A stretch of DNA of 11,082 nucleotides from positions 1 to 11,082 of the forward strand of contig NZOF01000111.1 in assembly GCA_002695185.1 (NCBI GenBank), in the 5' to 3' direction. Below, piece by piece: positions 1 to 8,654 of the stretch; position 1 is the first letter of the stretch, and every line of letters starts with the position of its first letter. Source of the stretch: Erythrobacter sp. Its GTDB lineage: Bacteria; Pseudomonadota; Alphaproteobacteria; Sphingomonadales; Sphingomonadaceae. The translations under genes and the position numbers were made by a program. The notes under the pieces are model-generated. The model made no database searches and was not told the DNA's origin. It saw only the letters and a program-made list of their open reading frames with translations.

Positions 1-282
1 CCGCGCCTGTTGGACGTTAGCCACGGCCGTCTGGAGGTCGGTACTGCGGGCCTGCGCCTCCTCGACCAGCGCCAGCAGGCGCGGATCGTCGAACGCGCGG
101 ACCCAGCCATTCTCCACCGGACCCGCGGCGGTGGCGATCGCCCGCCAGCGCTCCGGAACCTGGGGCAGGGCGGCGCGTGCGCTTTCCACCGCGCCTTTGC
201 CAACACTGTCGCCGCTGGCGCAGCCGGACAGGGCCAGCGAAACCGCCCCGGCGATTAAAGCGGTGCGAACGAGAGGTTTCAT
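1..282 (-). CDS. Outer membrane factor lipoprotein of RND efflux system (NodT/TolC-like), N-terminal part
   Basis: Only the first 94 codons are in the window; the gene continues past the left edge. The N-terminus is a lipoprotein signal, with positive residues KPLVR, a hydrophobic stretch and a lipobox LSGC (Cys21). The following region has the sequence style of NodT-type outer membrane factors: VPERW near residue 42, then GWVRAFDDPRLLALVEEA, then a helix with LQTAVANVQQAR. Such proteins form trimeric outer-membrane channels for tripartite RND pumps. The start is the ATG at 282-280, preceded by a strong Shine-Dalgarno AGGAGGAGG (298-290) with 7 nt spacing. It overlaps the stop of the RND pump gene by 4 nt (ATGA), implying translational coupling. 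Family assignment rests on the short N-terminus plus context; substrate is not predictable. Confidence 0.85.
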   Translation of the reverse strand, partial: MKPLVRTALIAGAVSLALSGCASGDSVGKGAVESARAALPQVPERWRAIATAAGPVENGWVRAFDDPRLLALVEEAQARSTDLQTAVANVQQAR

Positions 283-3200
283 GCGTTGGCCTCCTCCTGG
301 CGGGATGCGGCTTTGTGCATGTCTTCCTTCCGATCGGCGCTGATGCGGAAGAACATGGCGTAAAGCACCGGCACAACGATCAGCGTAAGGATGGTGCCGA
401 AGCTGAGGCCGAAGGCGAGCACCACCGACATGGATTTGAAGAATGCGTCGAAATAGAGCGGGATGACGCCCAAAACGGTTGTGAGCGAGGCGAGAACGAC
501 CGGCGGCGCACGGTCGACCGTACCATCGACGATCGCTTGGAAGCGGTCCTTCCCGCCTGCGATCTCCAGATCGATCTGATCGACGATCACGATGGCGTTC
601 TTGATTAGCAGGCCGGACAGGGACAGCACACCCAGGATGGCGACGAATTCCAGCGGTACCTGCAGCAGCAGCAGCCCGATCGTCACCCCAATGATCGCCA
701 GCGGCACGATCAGCAGGATCACCAGCGGCTGTCGCAGCGCATTGAACAGCAGGATAAGTGTCAGCACCATGGCCAGGCCGGCATAAGGAAGCGCCGTTAG
801 GAGAGATGAAACCGCCTCCTGCTGATCGCCGTACTCGCCGTCCCAGTTGAGATCATAGCCGCGCGGGATGGGCAGGTCCTCCACTTGCGGCTGGACCCGG
901 TCCAGCAGTTTGGACGCGGTATCCTCCGGGCCCGGATCAGCCTGCGCATTGATCGTCCAGCGCTGGTTGATCCGCTTGAGGATCGCCTGGTCCCATCGAG
1001 TCTCGATGCCTTCGACCACCTCGGCGAGCGGCACGGTCTCGCCGCTGGCGCTGAAGACGGGCACGGTTTCCAGATTAGTGGCTTGCCTTGTTTCGTCTTG
1101 CGGTGCGCGGGCCACGATCGGGATCAGGTCGTCGCCTTCGCGAAAGGTGCCGATCCGGCGCCCGGAGAAATTCGCCTCGAGCGCCTGCGCAACGGCCTGC
1201 CTGCTGACGCCCAGGCGCCGCGCGCGCGCCTCGGCATAGAGCGGGACGATGGTCGGCACCGCCTGCCCCCAATCGTCCTTGACCATGATGGCATAAGGGT
1301 CGTCGGCCATGACTGCCTTGGCCCTTTGCGCCAGGATCGGCAGCGTTTCGGGATCGGGACCAGAATATTGCGCTTCCACCGCAGACTGCCCGCCCGGACC
1401 AAGCTTGAAGAGCCAGACCTTGATCCGGGCGAGCGGGAATTCACGGGTCAGTTCGCGCTGCAGCTCGACCTGCAGGCGATCGAGGTTCGATGCGTCCTGC
1501 AGCTGCACGATCACCTGCCCGAACCAGGGCTTGGGCGGTTCGGGAATGTAGGTGAGCTTGTAGCGCAGCGTGCCCGAGCCGACGACGGTCTGGAGTCCGG
1601 CGACATTGTCGAGTCTGGCGAGGCGGCGCTCCATGCGCTCCAGATCCTCGCTCGTGCGCTCGATCGCGCTGCCGGCCGGCAGGCGATAATCGATCAGAAT
1701 GTGCGGCGTGGTCGAAGCGGGGAAGAAACCCTGCTCGACATAAGTGAACCCGAAGGCAGACAGCAGGAACATTCCGGCCGTTGCCAGCACCACCAGCTTT
1801 TTATGATGCAGCGCGGAGGTGAGCTGGCGCCGGTACCACCCCTCAAGCCTGCTGCCGAAGCCGCCACCTTCACCGTTTTCGTCTCCCGTCCAGGAACCGG
1901 GCAGCCGAGCGCGCAGGTCTCGCCGCCAGCCGGACAGACGATCGCCTACAACCGCCAGCGCTGCTCGGGCGCGGGCGAAGACTCCGCTTTCGGCCGTGCC
2001 TTGGCCGTCCGCTGTATCCCGCGTGTCCGCCTCGTCGAAGTCCTCCGCTCTGGCTGCGTGCGCTTTGCTCTCGAACAGCAAGTCGGAAAGGTAAGGCGCC
2101 ACGGTCAGCGCGAACACCCAGGAGGCGAGCAGCGAGATCATCACCACCAGGAACAGGTCGCGCATGAATTCTGCGACCTGGCCGGGCGCCATGCCGATGG
2201 GCGCGAAGGCGATGATGCCGATCGCCGTTCCGCCAAGAAGCGGCCACAGCATCTGCCTGGCGATGGAGCGTGCGGCCTCCAGCCGGCTTTCCCCCCGCCG
2301 GATGCTCTTCAGCATCCCCTCCACGATGACGATCGCATTGTCGACCATCATGCCTAACGCGATGATCAGCGCGCCCAGCGAGATGCGATGCATCGCGATA
2401 TCCTGGAGATACATCACGCCCAGGGTGGCGGCCACGGTCAGCAACAGGACCGCGCCGATGATAAGCGCCGGCCGCCAGCCCATGAAGAGCAGCAGCACGA
2501 CGAACACGATGACGAAGGCGGTTGCCACGTTCACGAGGAATGCGTCGATCGATTCCGAGACCACACTGCCCTGGTGGTAGAATTCGTGGACTTCCATGCC
2601 CACCGGCCGCTCATCGAGCGTCTCGGCCAGGCGCCGGTCGATCAGCCGGCCCACCTCCACCACATTGGTGCCGGTTGCGTTGGAAGCGCCCAAGCCGATC
2701 GCCGGCTTGCCATTGTATCGCATCAACTGGTCGAGCGGTTCGGCATAGCCGCGCTCGACTGAGGCGATCTCGCCCAGTCGCACCACGATACCTTCCTGGT
2801 TGGTCGAGACCGGCAGGTTGCGCAGTTCCTCAACCGAGCTGATCGCACCGCTGGGATTGATTTCCAGGCGCAGGGGTCCGACCCGGGCCTCTCCGGCCGG
2901 CTCGACCAGGTTCTGTTCCGACAGGCCTTCGTAGATCCGCTGGACCGAAACCCCGATCTGCGCGATCCTTTCGCGCGAGATCTCGACATAGAAGGTTTCG
3001 GGCCGCTCGCCCGCGAGCACCACGTTGCCGACTCCCTCGACCGCGCTCAAATCGGTGCGCAGGCGCTCCGCGTAAGCGTAGAGCTCCGCCGGCGAATAGC
3101 CGGTGCCGGTGATGAAATAGAACAGGCCGAAGACGTCGCCGAAATCGTCGTTGACCGATGACGGCCCGGCGCCGGGCGGCAGCAGGCTGCCCGCGTCGTT

Positions 3201-3557
3201 CACGCGATTGCGCAGATCGGTCCAGACCTGGTCGAGTTCGGTTTGGTTTCTGGCATATTCATATTCGATTTCCACCTCGATCCGCGAATTGCCGGCCTGC
3301 GAGGTGGAGATGATCTCTTTCACCTCCTGCATCTGGCTGATTTCGCGCTCGAGCTGTTCGGTGACCTCGGTGGCCACCTCTATCGGCGTGGCGCCCGGAT
3401 AGGGCGTGTCCACCACCGCCTGGCGGATCGTGAACTGCGGATCCTCGAACCGGGAGAGGCCGTTATAGGCGAGCAGCCCCGCCCCCATGACCAGCAGGAT
3501 GAAGACATTCGTCAGCAGGCGATGCCGGATGCTGAAGACGGCGGGGTTGAAGGCCAT
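279..3557 (-). CDS. RND-family inner-membrane efflux pump (AcrB/MexB-type permease)
   Basis: This 1092-residue protein has the size and two-fold architecture of HAE-type RND proton-driven exporters. TM1 lies around residues 15-32 and a large periplasmic porter loop around 40-335. TM2-6 span about 340-490, a second periplasmic loop about 610-915, and TM8-12 about 920-1070. The proton-relay regions are visible: GMMVDNAIVIVEG in TM4 (Asp406) and SGLLIKNAIVIVD in TM10 (Lys986, equivalent to AcrB Lys940). Only one Asp is present where AcrB has two adjacent; the second is Asn407. The cytoplasmic linker between the two halves (about 495-580) is long, acidic and Gly-rich. The gene starts 20 nt after the adaptor stop, with a weak ribosome-binding site, and overlaps the outer membrane factor gene by ATGA. 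Substrates cannot be read from sequence; detergents, lipids, solvents or drugs are all possible. Confidence 0.95.
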   Translation of the reverse strand: MAFNPAVFSIRHRLLTNVFILLVMGAGLLAYNGLSRFEDPQFTIRQAVVDTPYPGATPIEVATEVTEQLEREISQMQEVKEIISTSQAGNSRIEVEIEYEYARNQTELDQVWTDLRNRVNDAGSLLPPGAGPSSVNDDFGDVFGLFYFITGTGYSPAELYAYAERLRTDLSAVEGVGNVVLAGERPETFYVEISRERIAQIGVSVQRIYEGLSEQNLVEPAGEARVGPLRLEINPSGAISSVEELRNLPVSTNQEGIVVRLGEIASVERGYAEPLDQLMRYNGKPAIGLGASNATGTNVVEVGRLIDRRLAETLDERPVGMEVHEFYHQGSVVSESIDAFLVNVATAFVIVFVVLLLFMGWRPALIIGAVLLLTVAATLGVMYLQDIAMHRISLGALIIALGMMVDNAIVIVEGMLKSIRRGESRLEAARSIARQMLWPLLGGTAIGIIAFAPIGMAPGQVAEFMRDLFLVVMISLLASWVFALTVAPYLSDLLFESKAHAARAEDFDEADTRDTADGQGTAESGVFARARAALAVVGDRLSGWRRDLRARLPGSWTGDENGEGGGFGSRLEGWYRRQLTSALHHKKLVVLATAGMFLLSAFGFTYVEQGFFPASTTPHILIDYRLPAGSAIERTSEDLERMERRLARLDNVAGLQTVVGSGTLRYKLTYIPEPPKPWFGQVIVQLQDASNLDRLQVELQRELTREFPLARIKVWLFKLGPGGQSAVEAQYSGPDPETLPILAQRAKAVMADDPYAIMVKDDWGQAVPTIVPLYAEARARRLGVSRQAVAQALEANFSGRRIGTFREGDDLIPIVARAPQDETRQATNLETVPVFSASGETVPLAEVVEGIETRWDQAILKRINQRWTINAQADPGPEDTASKLLDRVQPQVEDLPIPRGYDLNWDGEYGDQQEAVSSLLTALPYAGLAMVLTLILLFNALRQPLVILLIVPLAIIGVTIGLLLLQVPLEFVAILGVLSLSGLLIKNAIVIVDQIDLEIAGGKDRFQAIVDGTVDRAPPVVLASLTTVLGVIPLYFDAFFKSMSVVLAFGLSFGTILTLIVVPVLYAMFFRISADRKEDMHKAASRQEEANA

Positions 3558-3577
3558 GTTGGTTCGGGTCCAGGTGT

Positions 3578-4725
3578 TCAGTTCAGATCGAGGGGGCGAA
3601 TCTTGGTGCCCTCTTCGAGGTTCGCCGCGCCCGTCGCCACGATGGTTTCGCCGCGGCGCAGGCCTTCCACCACCGGCACGAACTCGCCTACGCCCTCACC
3701 CAGTTCCACGATCCGCCGGCGTGCCGCGCGGGTTTCGGGATCCACCACCCAGACGAAGGTCTCGCGGCCCAATTCGTCCACCGCGGTGATCGGCACGGCC
3801 AATTCCGGACCTGGCGCGTCGCCGCCGCCGGGTTCGACCGCCACGACCAGCGTGCCGGTCATGCCCGGCCACACGGTGACGCCCGCCGGCGGGGTGAAGG
3901 TGAATTCCGCCTCGTAAGTGAGCGAGCCGGGGCTCGTCTGGCGGCCGATCGAATCGAAACGCGCCGGGATGACGACATCCTCCGCCGAATCCATGATCAG
4001 CCGGGTCCTTGCCGAAACCAGTGAACGATCGCGGCCGAGCATTGTCGCGGGAACCTGCACGACGGCTTTCGATGGTCCGGTGCTTTGCAGGGTGACGATG
4101 GTTTGTTGCGGCGTGACATATTCATAAAGCTCGACCTGGCGGCTGCCGATCGTTCCCGAGAACGGCGCGCGCAGCACGCGGTCGCTCAATCGCTCGCGCG
4201 CTGCTTCGAGCTGGCTTTGCGCATTATTTAGCTCGGTCTGCCGCTGCTCGTAGACGGCGCGCGCGATCGCGCCCGCCTCGATCAGCGCCTGGGCGCGCTC
4301 GAACGCGTCCCGCGCCAGTTCGACATGGTTTTCCGCCTGCTGAATTTCCTCGCGGATCTGCGATTGATCGAGCACCGCGATGATCTCGCCGCGGCGCACG
4401 AAATCGCCTTGTTCGACGGTCAGACGCTCCACCCGGCCACTCTGGTTGGAAAAGGAGAGCCCGGCCTCGCGTGCCGCCTCGACGACGGCGGAAACCGGAA
4501 GGTGCGCAGGTCATCGGTCGCATCGAGCGTGTAGAGCCTGGCCGGCCGACTCTCCGGCGGCTGCGGCTCAGGTTCGCTGCCGCAAGCCCCCAGTGCGGCG
4601 AGAGAGGCGAGGGCGCAGGCCAGCCCGGGCAGTTTCGGGCGCCGGGCGAAGGCTTGGCAGCGTTGACGGGCTTGATAGGGACGAAGCCCGGCATCACGGC
4701 CATTGCGATCGAAATGCTCGGGCAT
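3578..4725 (-). pseudogene. RND efflux periplasmic adaptor lipoprotein (membrane fusion protein), frameshifted
   Basis: The gene encodes an HlyD/AcrA-type adaptor that joins the RND pump to the outer membrane channel, but its frame is broken. The 5' part starts at ATG 4725, behind AGGAG with 4 nt spacing. It gives a long basic n-region, a hydrophobic segment and lipobox LGAC (Cys48), then LYTLDATDDLRTFRFP. The family pattern then continues one frame over as AVVEAAREAGLSF, the lipoyl half-motif VERLTVEQGDFVRRGEII, a coiled-coil hairpin, the second half-motif LRAPFSGTIGSRQVELYEYV, and beta-barrel and membrane-proximal domains ending RPLDLN. One missing base in the run at 4487-4491 explains the shift; restoring it yields 382 residues, normal for the family. 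The only in-frame rescue start is GTG 4432, inside the lipoyl domain and without a signal peptide. It could be a real mutation, a sequencing error, or (less likely) recoding. It lies 189 nt downstream of pldA, in a gap where I see no convincing gene. Confidence 0.85.
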
Positions 4726-4914
4726 TGCGCTCCTCGCGGTAAGGGACGTCAGAGTAGAGGCGACGACAGACCATCTCGGCCGTCCCCCCGGTCGAGAGGC
4801 GTGGCCGGATCGCCACCTGGACGGAACGGCGGTGACAAGCAGCGCCAAGGCCGAGACGAAGTACAACACCAGAAATTCTCCTGCTTGGCCTGGGCGCCCG
4901 CTGCCCCAGAACAT

Positions 4915-6225
4915 TCAGCGCACCAGTGCAAAGCCGACGCGAAAGCGCGTCGTGTGGACATCGTAATCGAGCAGATTTTCGCCGTAGCCGACAAAGCCCT
5001 GACCGAAGAGATACAGGTCCGGCCCGCCGCCCAGCAGTCTGTCGAGCGGATAGGATAAGTTCGCTTCGAGCGCGCCCTTGCCGCTGCCCAGATTGGCCCG
5101 GCCGTAGGCCGACAGGCGCACCCCGTCCTGCTTGCCCAGTTCGGCGAAGAAGCCCGTATTGCCGCGATAGTCGCGAATGTCGGGATTGTCCGAAAGGTCG
5201 CCGGCGAAAGCGCGGAGGCGCGGTCCGAAGGTGATGCGGTAGCCATCGCCGAGCGGCGCCGAAAGTGCCGGATGAAGGTAGATCGTATTCAGGCTGCGCG
5301 ATTCGCTGCCTTCGCGGCCGTTCGATTCATGGCGCACGCCCGCCTGCACGCCCAGGCGGACATTATCGGCGATTTCGCCGGCGTCGAGCGCATAGAACAT
5401 TTCGGGCTGAAAATCGATGTTGCGGAAAGGCGAGGAATCCGCCTCCACATTCCAGAACATGCGCTGCGTATAGCCGAAATGCAGGCCATTGAGCCATTCC
5501 CGCCCCTCGCTGCCTTCGGAAAGTTCGCCGAAAAGCTGGTACTTGAAGCTGATCTGCAGCCGCACGGCGCTGTTGGTGCCAGGGCCGTAGACAGCATAGA
5601 TCGGCGCATAGGCCGAAAGATTGCGCAGAAAGGCGTTGCCGGTCGCGCGGTCGGTTGGCGGTGGCGGGACGGATGCGGGATCCGGCTCCTCGCGACCGGG
5701 TTCGCCCACCGGCGACGGCAATGGCGTAGCGCCGGAATCAGCCTGCGCCAGCACCGGTGCCTGACGCCAGCGCCCGGCGGGAAGCAGCGCCACGGCCTGC
5801 GACTGCCAGGCGGGGATCCAAATGGTTGTTCCGGCAGCCATCTGTTCTGCCGGGCGCAAGCGGTAGCGCACCGTGGCGAAACCGCCGGGCGGCAGTTCGA
5901 TCAGGCGGTCCTGTCCTTCCAGCAGGTGCAGCGAAGTCTGGCGCGCCCCGGCATCCAGTTCGGCCGTGACCGTTCGGGGGATCGGCACGCTCCGCGCTTC
6001 CCGCGTGCGGTTCAACATGTGCACCTCGATCAGCGTCCAGCCCTCGGCATCCGGGGGATGAACACGGCCGAGCAGCGTCTCCAGCCCCGACAGTTCGGCG
6101 GGGATAGAGGCCGGTGCTTCGGCCACCGATCGCGCCGGAGCCTCGGCACGGCCGTGGCCCGGCACGGCAATGGCGGCCAGCGCGATGGCCGTGGCGCGCA
6201 GCGGAGAAACGCAGAAGCTTTTCAT
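4915..6225 (-). CDS. pldA: Outer membrane phospholipase A (OMPLA/PldA) with N-terminal beta-rich extension
   Basis: The 436-residue product has a signal peptide (MKSFCVSPLRATAIALAAI, likely cut after GRA), a beta-rich segment (about 40-155), and a Pro-rich linker (about 165-195). The phospholipase A barrel then runs from about 197 to the end. The catalytic signature RHESNGREGSESRSLN matches E. coli OMPLA: His299, Ser301 and Asn313 have the same +2/+14 spacing as His142/Ser144/Asn156. Arg304 and Ser309 fall where the calcium ligands Arg147 and Ser152 lie. SSPFRNIDFQPE matches the SSPFR region upstream. OMPLA dimerises on calcium and hydrolyses phospholipids that reach the outer leaflet of the outer membrane. 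The ATG at 6225 is chosen over an upstream ATG because it follows GGGGAG with 7 nt spacing and lies 1 nt after the lipoprotein stop. The C-terminus ends ALVR, not the usual terminal aromatic residue. It is the last gene of the Mla-like operon. Confidence 0.92.
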   Translation of the reverse strand: MKSFCVSPLRATAIALAAIAVPGHGRAEAPARSVAEAPASIPAELSGLETLLGRVHPPDAEGWTLIEVHMLNRTREARSVPIPRTVTAELDAGARQTSLHLLEGQDRLIELPPGGFATVRYRLRPAEQMAAGTTIWIPAWQSQAVALLPAGRWRQAPVLAQADSGATPLPSPVGEPGREEPDPASVPPPPTDRATGNAFLRNLSAYAPIYAVYGPGTNSAVRLQISFKYQLFGELSEGSEGREWLNGLHFGYTQRMFWNVEADSSPFRNIDFQPEMFYALDAGEIADNVRLGVQAGVRHESNGREGSESRSLNTIYLHPALSAPLGDGYRITFGPRLRAFAGDLSDNPDIRDYRGNTGFFAELGKQDGVRLSAYGRANLGSGKGALEANLSYPLDRLLGGGPDLYLFGQGFVGYGENLLDYDVHTTRFRVGFALVR

Positions 6226-6226
6226 G

Positions 6227-6937
6227 TCAGGGCTCCCCGTCCGATCGGACAGAGCCGCTTTCACCCTTGTCCGGCCCGGTCACGTTGCGGGCCGGAGCAG
6301 CGGCGATTGCGGCTTGCGTCCAGTCGGCCAGTTCTGCGGCGGCGGTGGAAACGCCCTCGGCATGCGCATCGACGATCGCGCTCACCCGATTTTCCCGCGC
6401 CGGGACTGCGCTGGAGAAGGATCGGACCGCGACCGGCTCGCGACCCCGCCCTCGAAGGCGCGCTTCGCCCGCGAAGATCGCCACCGGCGCCGCTTCGCTC
6501 TCGACGTCGGTGCCCGCCGGGTAGCGCGCCTCGAAGCGCGTCACATGCACTTCGAGTGCGAATTCGGCGCCCGCATTGTCGCGCCGGTCGGCGAGCAGCA
6601 AGGCGGGAGCGCGCACGTCGAACGCGCTGGCGAGCGCATCGCTGACGAGGCTGGGCGCGGGCGCGACCCAGCGCGCATCCTTTATGTAGAACGCTTCGCG
6701 GCCGCGCCCGGCGAGCATCCGGTCGCCCTCGATCTCGGGGGCGAAGGACAGCGGGAGCAGCACGATTGCCGTGCGTTGTGCCGCGGGCACGCCGGCGGCG
6801 CTGCCGCCTTGCGAGGCCGGCAGTTCCGCCTGCAGACGATAGAGCTGGTCGGAATCGCCCTCTCCCAGCAATCCGCCGACGCAGCCTGCGACAAACGGCA
6901 ATGCGGCCAGTGCGATTGCTGCACGCGGAACAATCAT
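6227..6937 (-). CDS. ABC-type transport auxiliary lipoprotein (PqiC-like)
   Basis: The 236-residue protein begins with a lipoprotein signal: MIVPRAAIALAALPF and lipobox VAGC (Cys19). The mature part opens with the DQLYRLQ motif typical of the ABC_trans_aux family, followed by a compact alpha/beta domain with segments such as TAIVLLPLSFAPEIEGDRM and FYIKDARWVAPAPSLVSDAL. Members are found with MCE-domain transporters (PqiC is the E. coli example) and are thought to anchor or dock the MCE component at the outer membrane. The ATG at 6937 overlaps the mlaD-like stop (ATGA) and has GGAG 8 nt upstream. No MlaC-like soluble carrier gene is present in the operon, so this lipoprotein may take over the contact with the outer membrane (inference). 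The C-terminal tail is Ala- and charge-rich and poorly conserved in style. Confidence 0.85.
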   Translation of the reverse strand: MIVPRAAIALAALPFVAGCVGGLLGEGDSDQLYRLQAELPASQGGSAAGVPAAQRTAIVLLPLSFAPEIEGDRMLAGRGREAFYIKDARWVAPAPSLVSDALASAFDVRAPALLLADRRDNAGAEFALEVHVTRFEARYPAGTDVESEAAPVAIFAGEARLRGRGREPVAVRSFSSAVPARENRVSAIVDAHAEGVSTAAAELADWTQAAIAAAPARNVTGPDKGESGSVRSDGEP

Positions 6938-7869
6938 TGCGGTATCTCCAGTTCTCGGCCGCCGCTCTTGCCCAATGTGCCTTGCGGGTCGCGGCGGATG
7001 TCGTCGATCAGCCCGTCGAGAGATTCGGCGGTCTCCTCGATGCTGCGCATCGTGCTGTCTATCGTGGGCAGCGTTTCGGCCCCCAAGGCATCGGACTGGT
7101 CGCCAAGCGATGCCAGCGTGGCGCGTGCATCGCTTGCAGCGAGTTCGATTTCGCGGGCTGCACGCGATATGTCGGCAATTGCCTGGCGCCCGTCGCCCTG
7201 CACCATCTCGCGGATCGATGCGGAGACCTGCTGGACATCGCCGGCCGCGGCGTCGAGCTTGGCCAGCGCCGATGCGGCATCGTCGAACATCGCCCGGTTG
7301 GCGGCGAGCGATTCGCTGGTGGCCCGCATTGCCGCTATCGCCGCATGCAGGTCGGCGATGGTCTCGTCCGCCAGCACGCGGTTGACGCGAGTCACCGCCT
7401 CGTTGACGTTCGTCAGAACCTCGCCCCCGCCTTGCAGAAGCGACGAAAGTGCGTTGGGTTCGCTCGGGATGATGGGCCGTTCGCGGTCTGAAATCCGCTT
7501 CAGCAACGGCTGCCCTTCCGATCCGGGGCTGATCTGGATCGCTCTGATCCCCGAAATGCCCTGCAATTCGGTCGAAGCCTGCGAATCGCTGCGAACCGGC
7601 GTGCTGGCATCCACTTCGATATCGACGACGACCTTGCTCGGCGCCTGATCGTCGAGCGCGACGCGCTCGATCTCGCCCACCTTGATGCCATTGAACAGCA
7701 CGTCGCCCCCTTCGCTCATGCCGTTCACGGGCCCTTCGAACAGGATTCGGTATTGGTCGTATTGCTGGTTGAACTGGACGCGCCCGAGCCAGACCACGAA
7801 CACGATGGCGGCGATCAGCACCCCGATCGAGACGACGCCCACCAGGGCATAGCGCGCGTGGCGTTCCAT
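6934..7869 (-). CDS. mlaD: MCE-domain periplasmic substrate-binding subunit of lipid ABC transporter (MlaD-like)
   Basis: This 311-residue protein has one N-terminal membrane anchor (about 8-30) and one MCE domain (about 38-117) containing GDVLFNGIKVGEI and ISGIRAIQI. A long helical, Ala/Asp/Ser-rich region follows (about 140-310) that looks like a coiled-coil or needle-forming tail. E. coli MlaD is shorter (about 180 residues) and lacks so long a tail; the tail is common in MCE proteins of other proteobacteria. MCE proteins form hexameric rings that bind and pass phospholipids between the ABC permease and the outer membrane. The start is ATG 7869, chosen because the frame overlaps the ATPase stop as TGATG and the anchor then begins directly (MERHARYALVGVV). 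The stop overlaps the lipoprotein start (ATGA). Direction of transport is not evident. Confidence 0.92.
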   Translation of the reverse strand: MERHARYALVGVVSIGVLIAAIVFVVWLGRVQFNQQYDQYRILFEGPVNGMSEGGDVLFNGIKVGEIERVALDDQAPSKVVVDIEVDASTPVRSDSQASTELQGISGIRAIQISPGSEGQPLLKRISDRERPIIPSEPNALSSLLQGGGEVLTNVNEAVTRVNRVLADETIADLHAAIAAMRATSESLAANRAMFDDAASALAKLDAAAGDVQQVSASIREMVQGDGRQAIADISRAAREIELAASDARATLASLGDQSDALGAETLPTIDSTMRSIEETAESLDGLIDDIRRDPQGTLGKSGGRELEIPQ

Positions 7870-8654
7870 CAGCTCTGCTTCTCCCTGGCGGCGCGGCCGC
7901 GCGGCCCGCCGAAAAATTCGCGGATCCAAGGATGGTCCGAGCGCTCCATCTCGGCCACCGGTCCGATCGCCGCGACATGCCGGTCGGCCAGCACCGCAAC
8001 CCGGTCGCAGATGGCGTAGATCGTATCGAGATCGTGGGTGATCATGAAAACGGTCAGGCCCATCGCATCGCGCAGATCACGCACGAGCGTGTCGAAACTG
8101 GCCGCGCCCACCGGGTCGAGGCCGGCGGTCGGCTCGTCGAGAAACAGCAAATCCGGGTCGAGTGCGATCGCCCGCGCCATGCCGGCGCGCTTGCGCATGC
8201 CACCGGAGAGATCGGCCGGGCGCTTGTCCCCCGCGCTCGCCTCCAGCCCCACCAGGCCGATCTTGAGCCGGGCCAGGTCGCGAACGAAATCGGGCGGCAA
8301 TCGAACGTGTTCGAGGAACGGCGCCTCGACGTTCTCGATCACGGTGAGTGTGGAATACAAAGCGCCGTTCTGGAACAGCACGCCGGCACGCCGCTCCAGT
8401 TCGTCGCGCGCCTTCTCGTCCGCAAGATCGCGGCCGAACACCTCGATTGCGCCACCATCGGGTTCCTTGAGCCCCAGGATCGTGTTGAGCAGCACCGACT
8501 TGCCCGATCCCGATCCGCCGACCACGGCGAGGATCTCGCCCCGGCAGACGTCGAGGTCGAGATCCTCGTGCACGACATGCTCGCCGAAGGCGGTGCGCAG
8601 GCCACGCACGCATATGGGCGGGACTGCCGCGTCGCCGTTCCCCGGATCGCTCAC
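7869..8654 (-). CDS. mlaF: ABC transporter ATPase of Mla-type phospholipid transporter (MlaF-like)
   Basis: This is a 261-residue nucleotide-binding subunit with all the ABC motifs: Walker A GGSGSGKS (46-53), Q-loop Gln95 in VLFQNGALYSTLTV, signature LSGGMRKRAGMARA (149-162), Walker B LLFLDE (169-174), D-loop AGLD and H-loop His207 in ITHD. The FQNGALYSTLTVIENV and SGGMRKRAGMARA wording is characteristic of the MlaF/Mkl branch, which powers lipid transport with MlaE-type permeases. The start is GTG 8654, giving a GTGA overlap with the permease stop. No ATG lies close upstream of the core domain, so coupling to permease translation probably sets expression. The stop shares one base with the mlaD-like start (TGATG). 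The C-terminal extension ending RGRAAREKQS lies after the last core helix. Confidence 0.95.
   Translation of the reverse strand: MSDPGNGDAAVPPICVRGLRTAFGEHVVHEDLDLDVCRGEILAVVGGSGSGKSVLLNTILGLKEPDGGAIEVFGRDLADEKARDELERRAGVLFQNGALYSTLTVIENVEAPFLEHVRLPPDFVRDLARLKIGLVGLEASAGDKRPADLSGGMRKRAGMARAIALDPDLLFLDEPTAGLDPVGAASFDTLVRDLRDAMGLTVFMITHDLDTIYAICDRVAVLADRHVAAIGPVAEMERSDHPWIREFFGGPRGRAAREKQS

Noticed and set aside
885..2357. Long plus-strand open frame (490 codons) opposite the RND pump gene
   Set aside because: It is the antisense shadow of a high-GC gene: His/Arg/Asp-rich, no domain pattern, no start context. The minus-strand RND protein is unambiguous.
4726..4914. Small membrane protein between pldA and the adaptor (hydrophobic run FLVLYFVSALALLVTAV)
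   Set aside because: The frame runs on without stop into the adaptor signal region, the residues after the hydrophobic run are Arg/Ser-rich and non-conserved in style, and the adaptor has its own good start at 4725. It remains possible but is unsupported.
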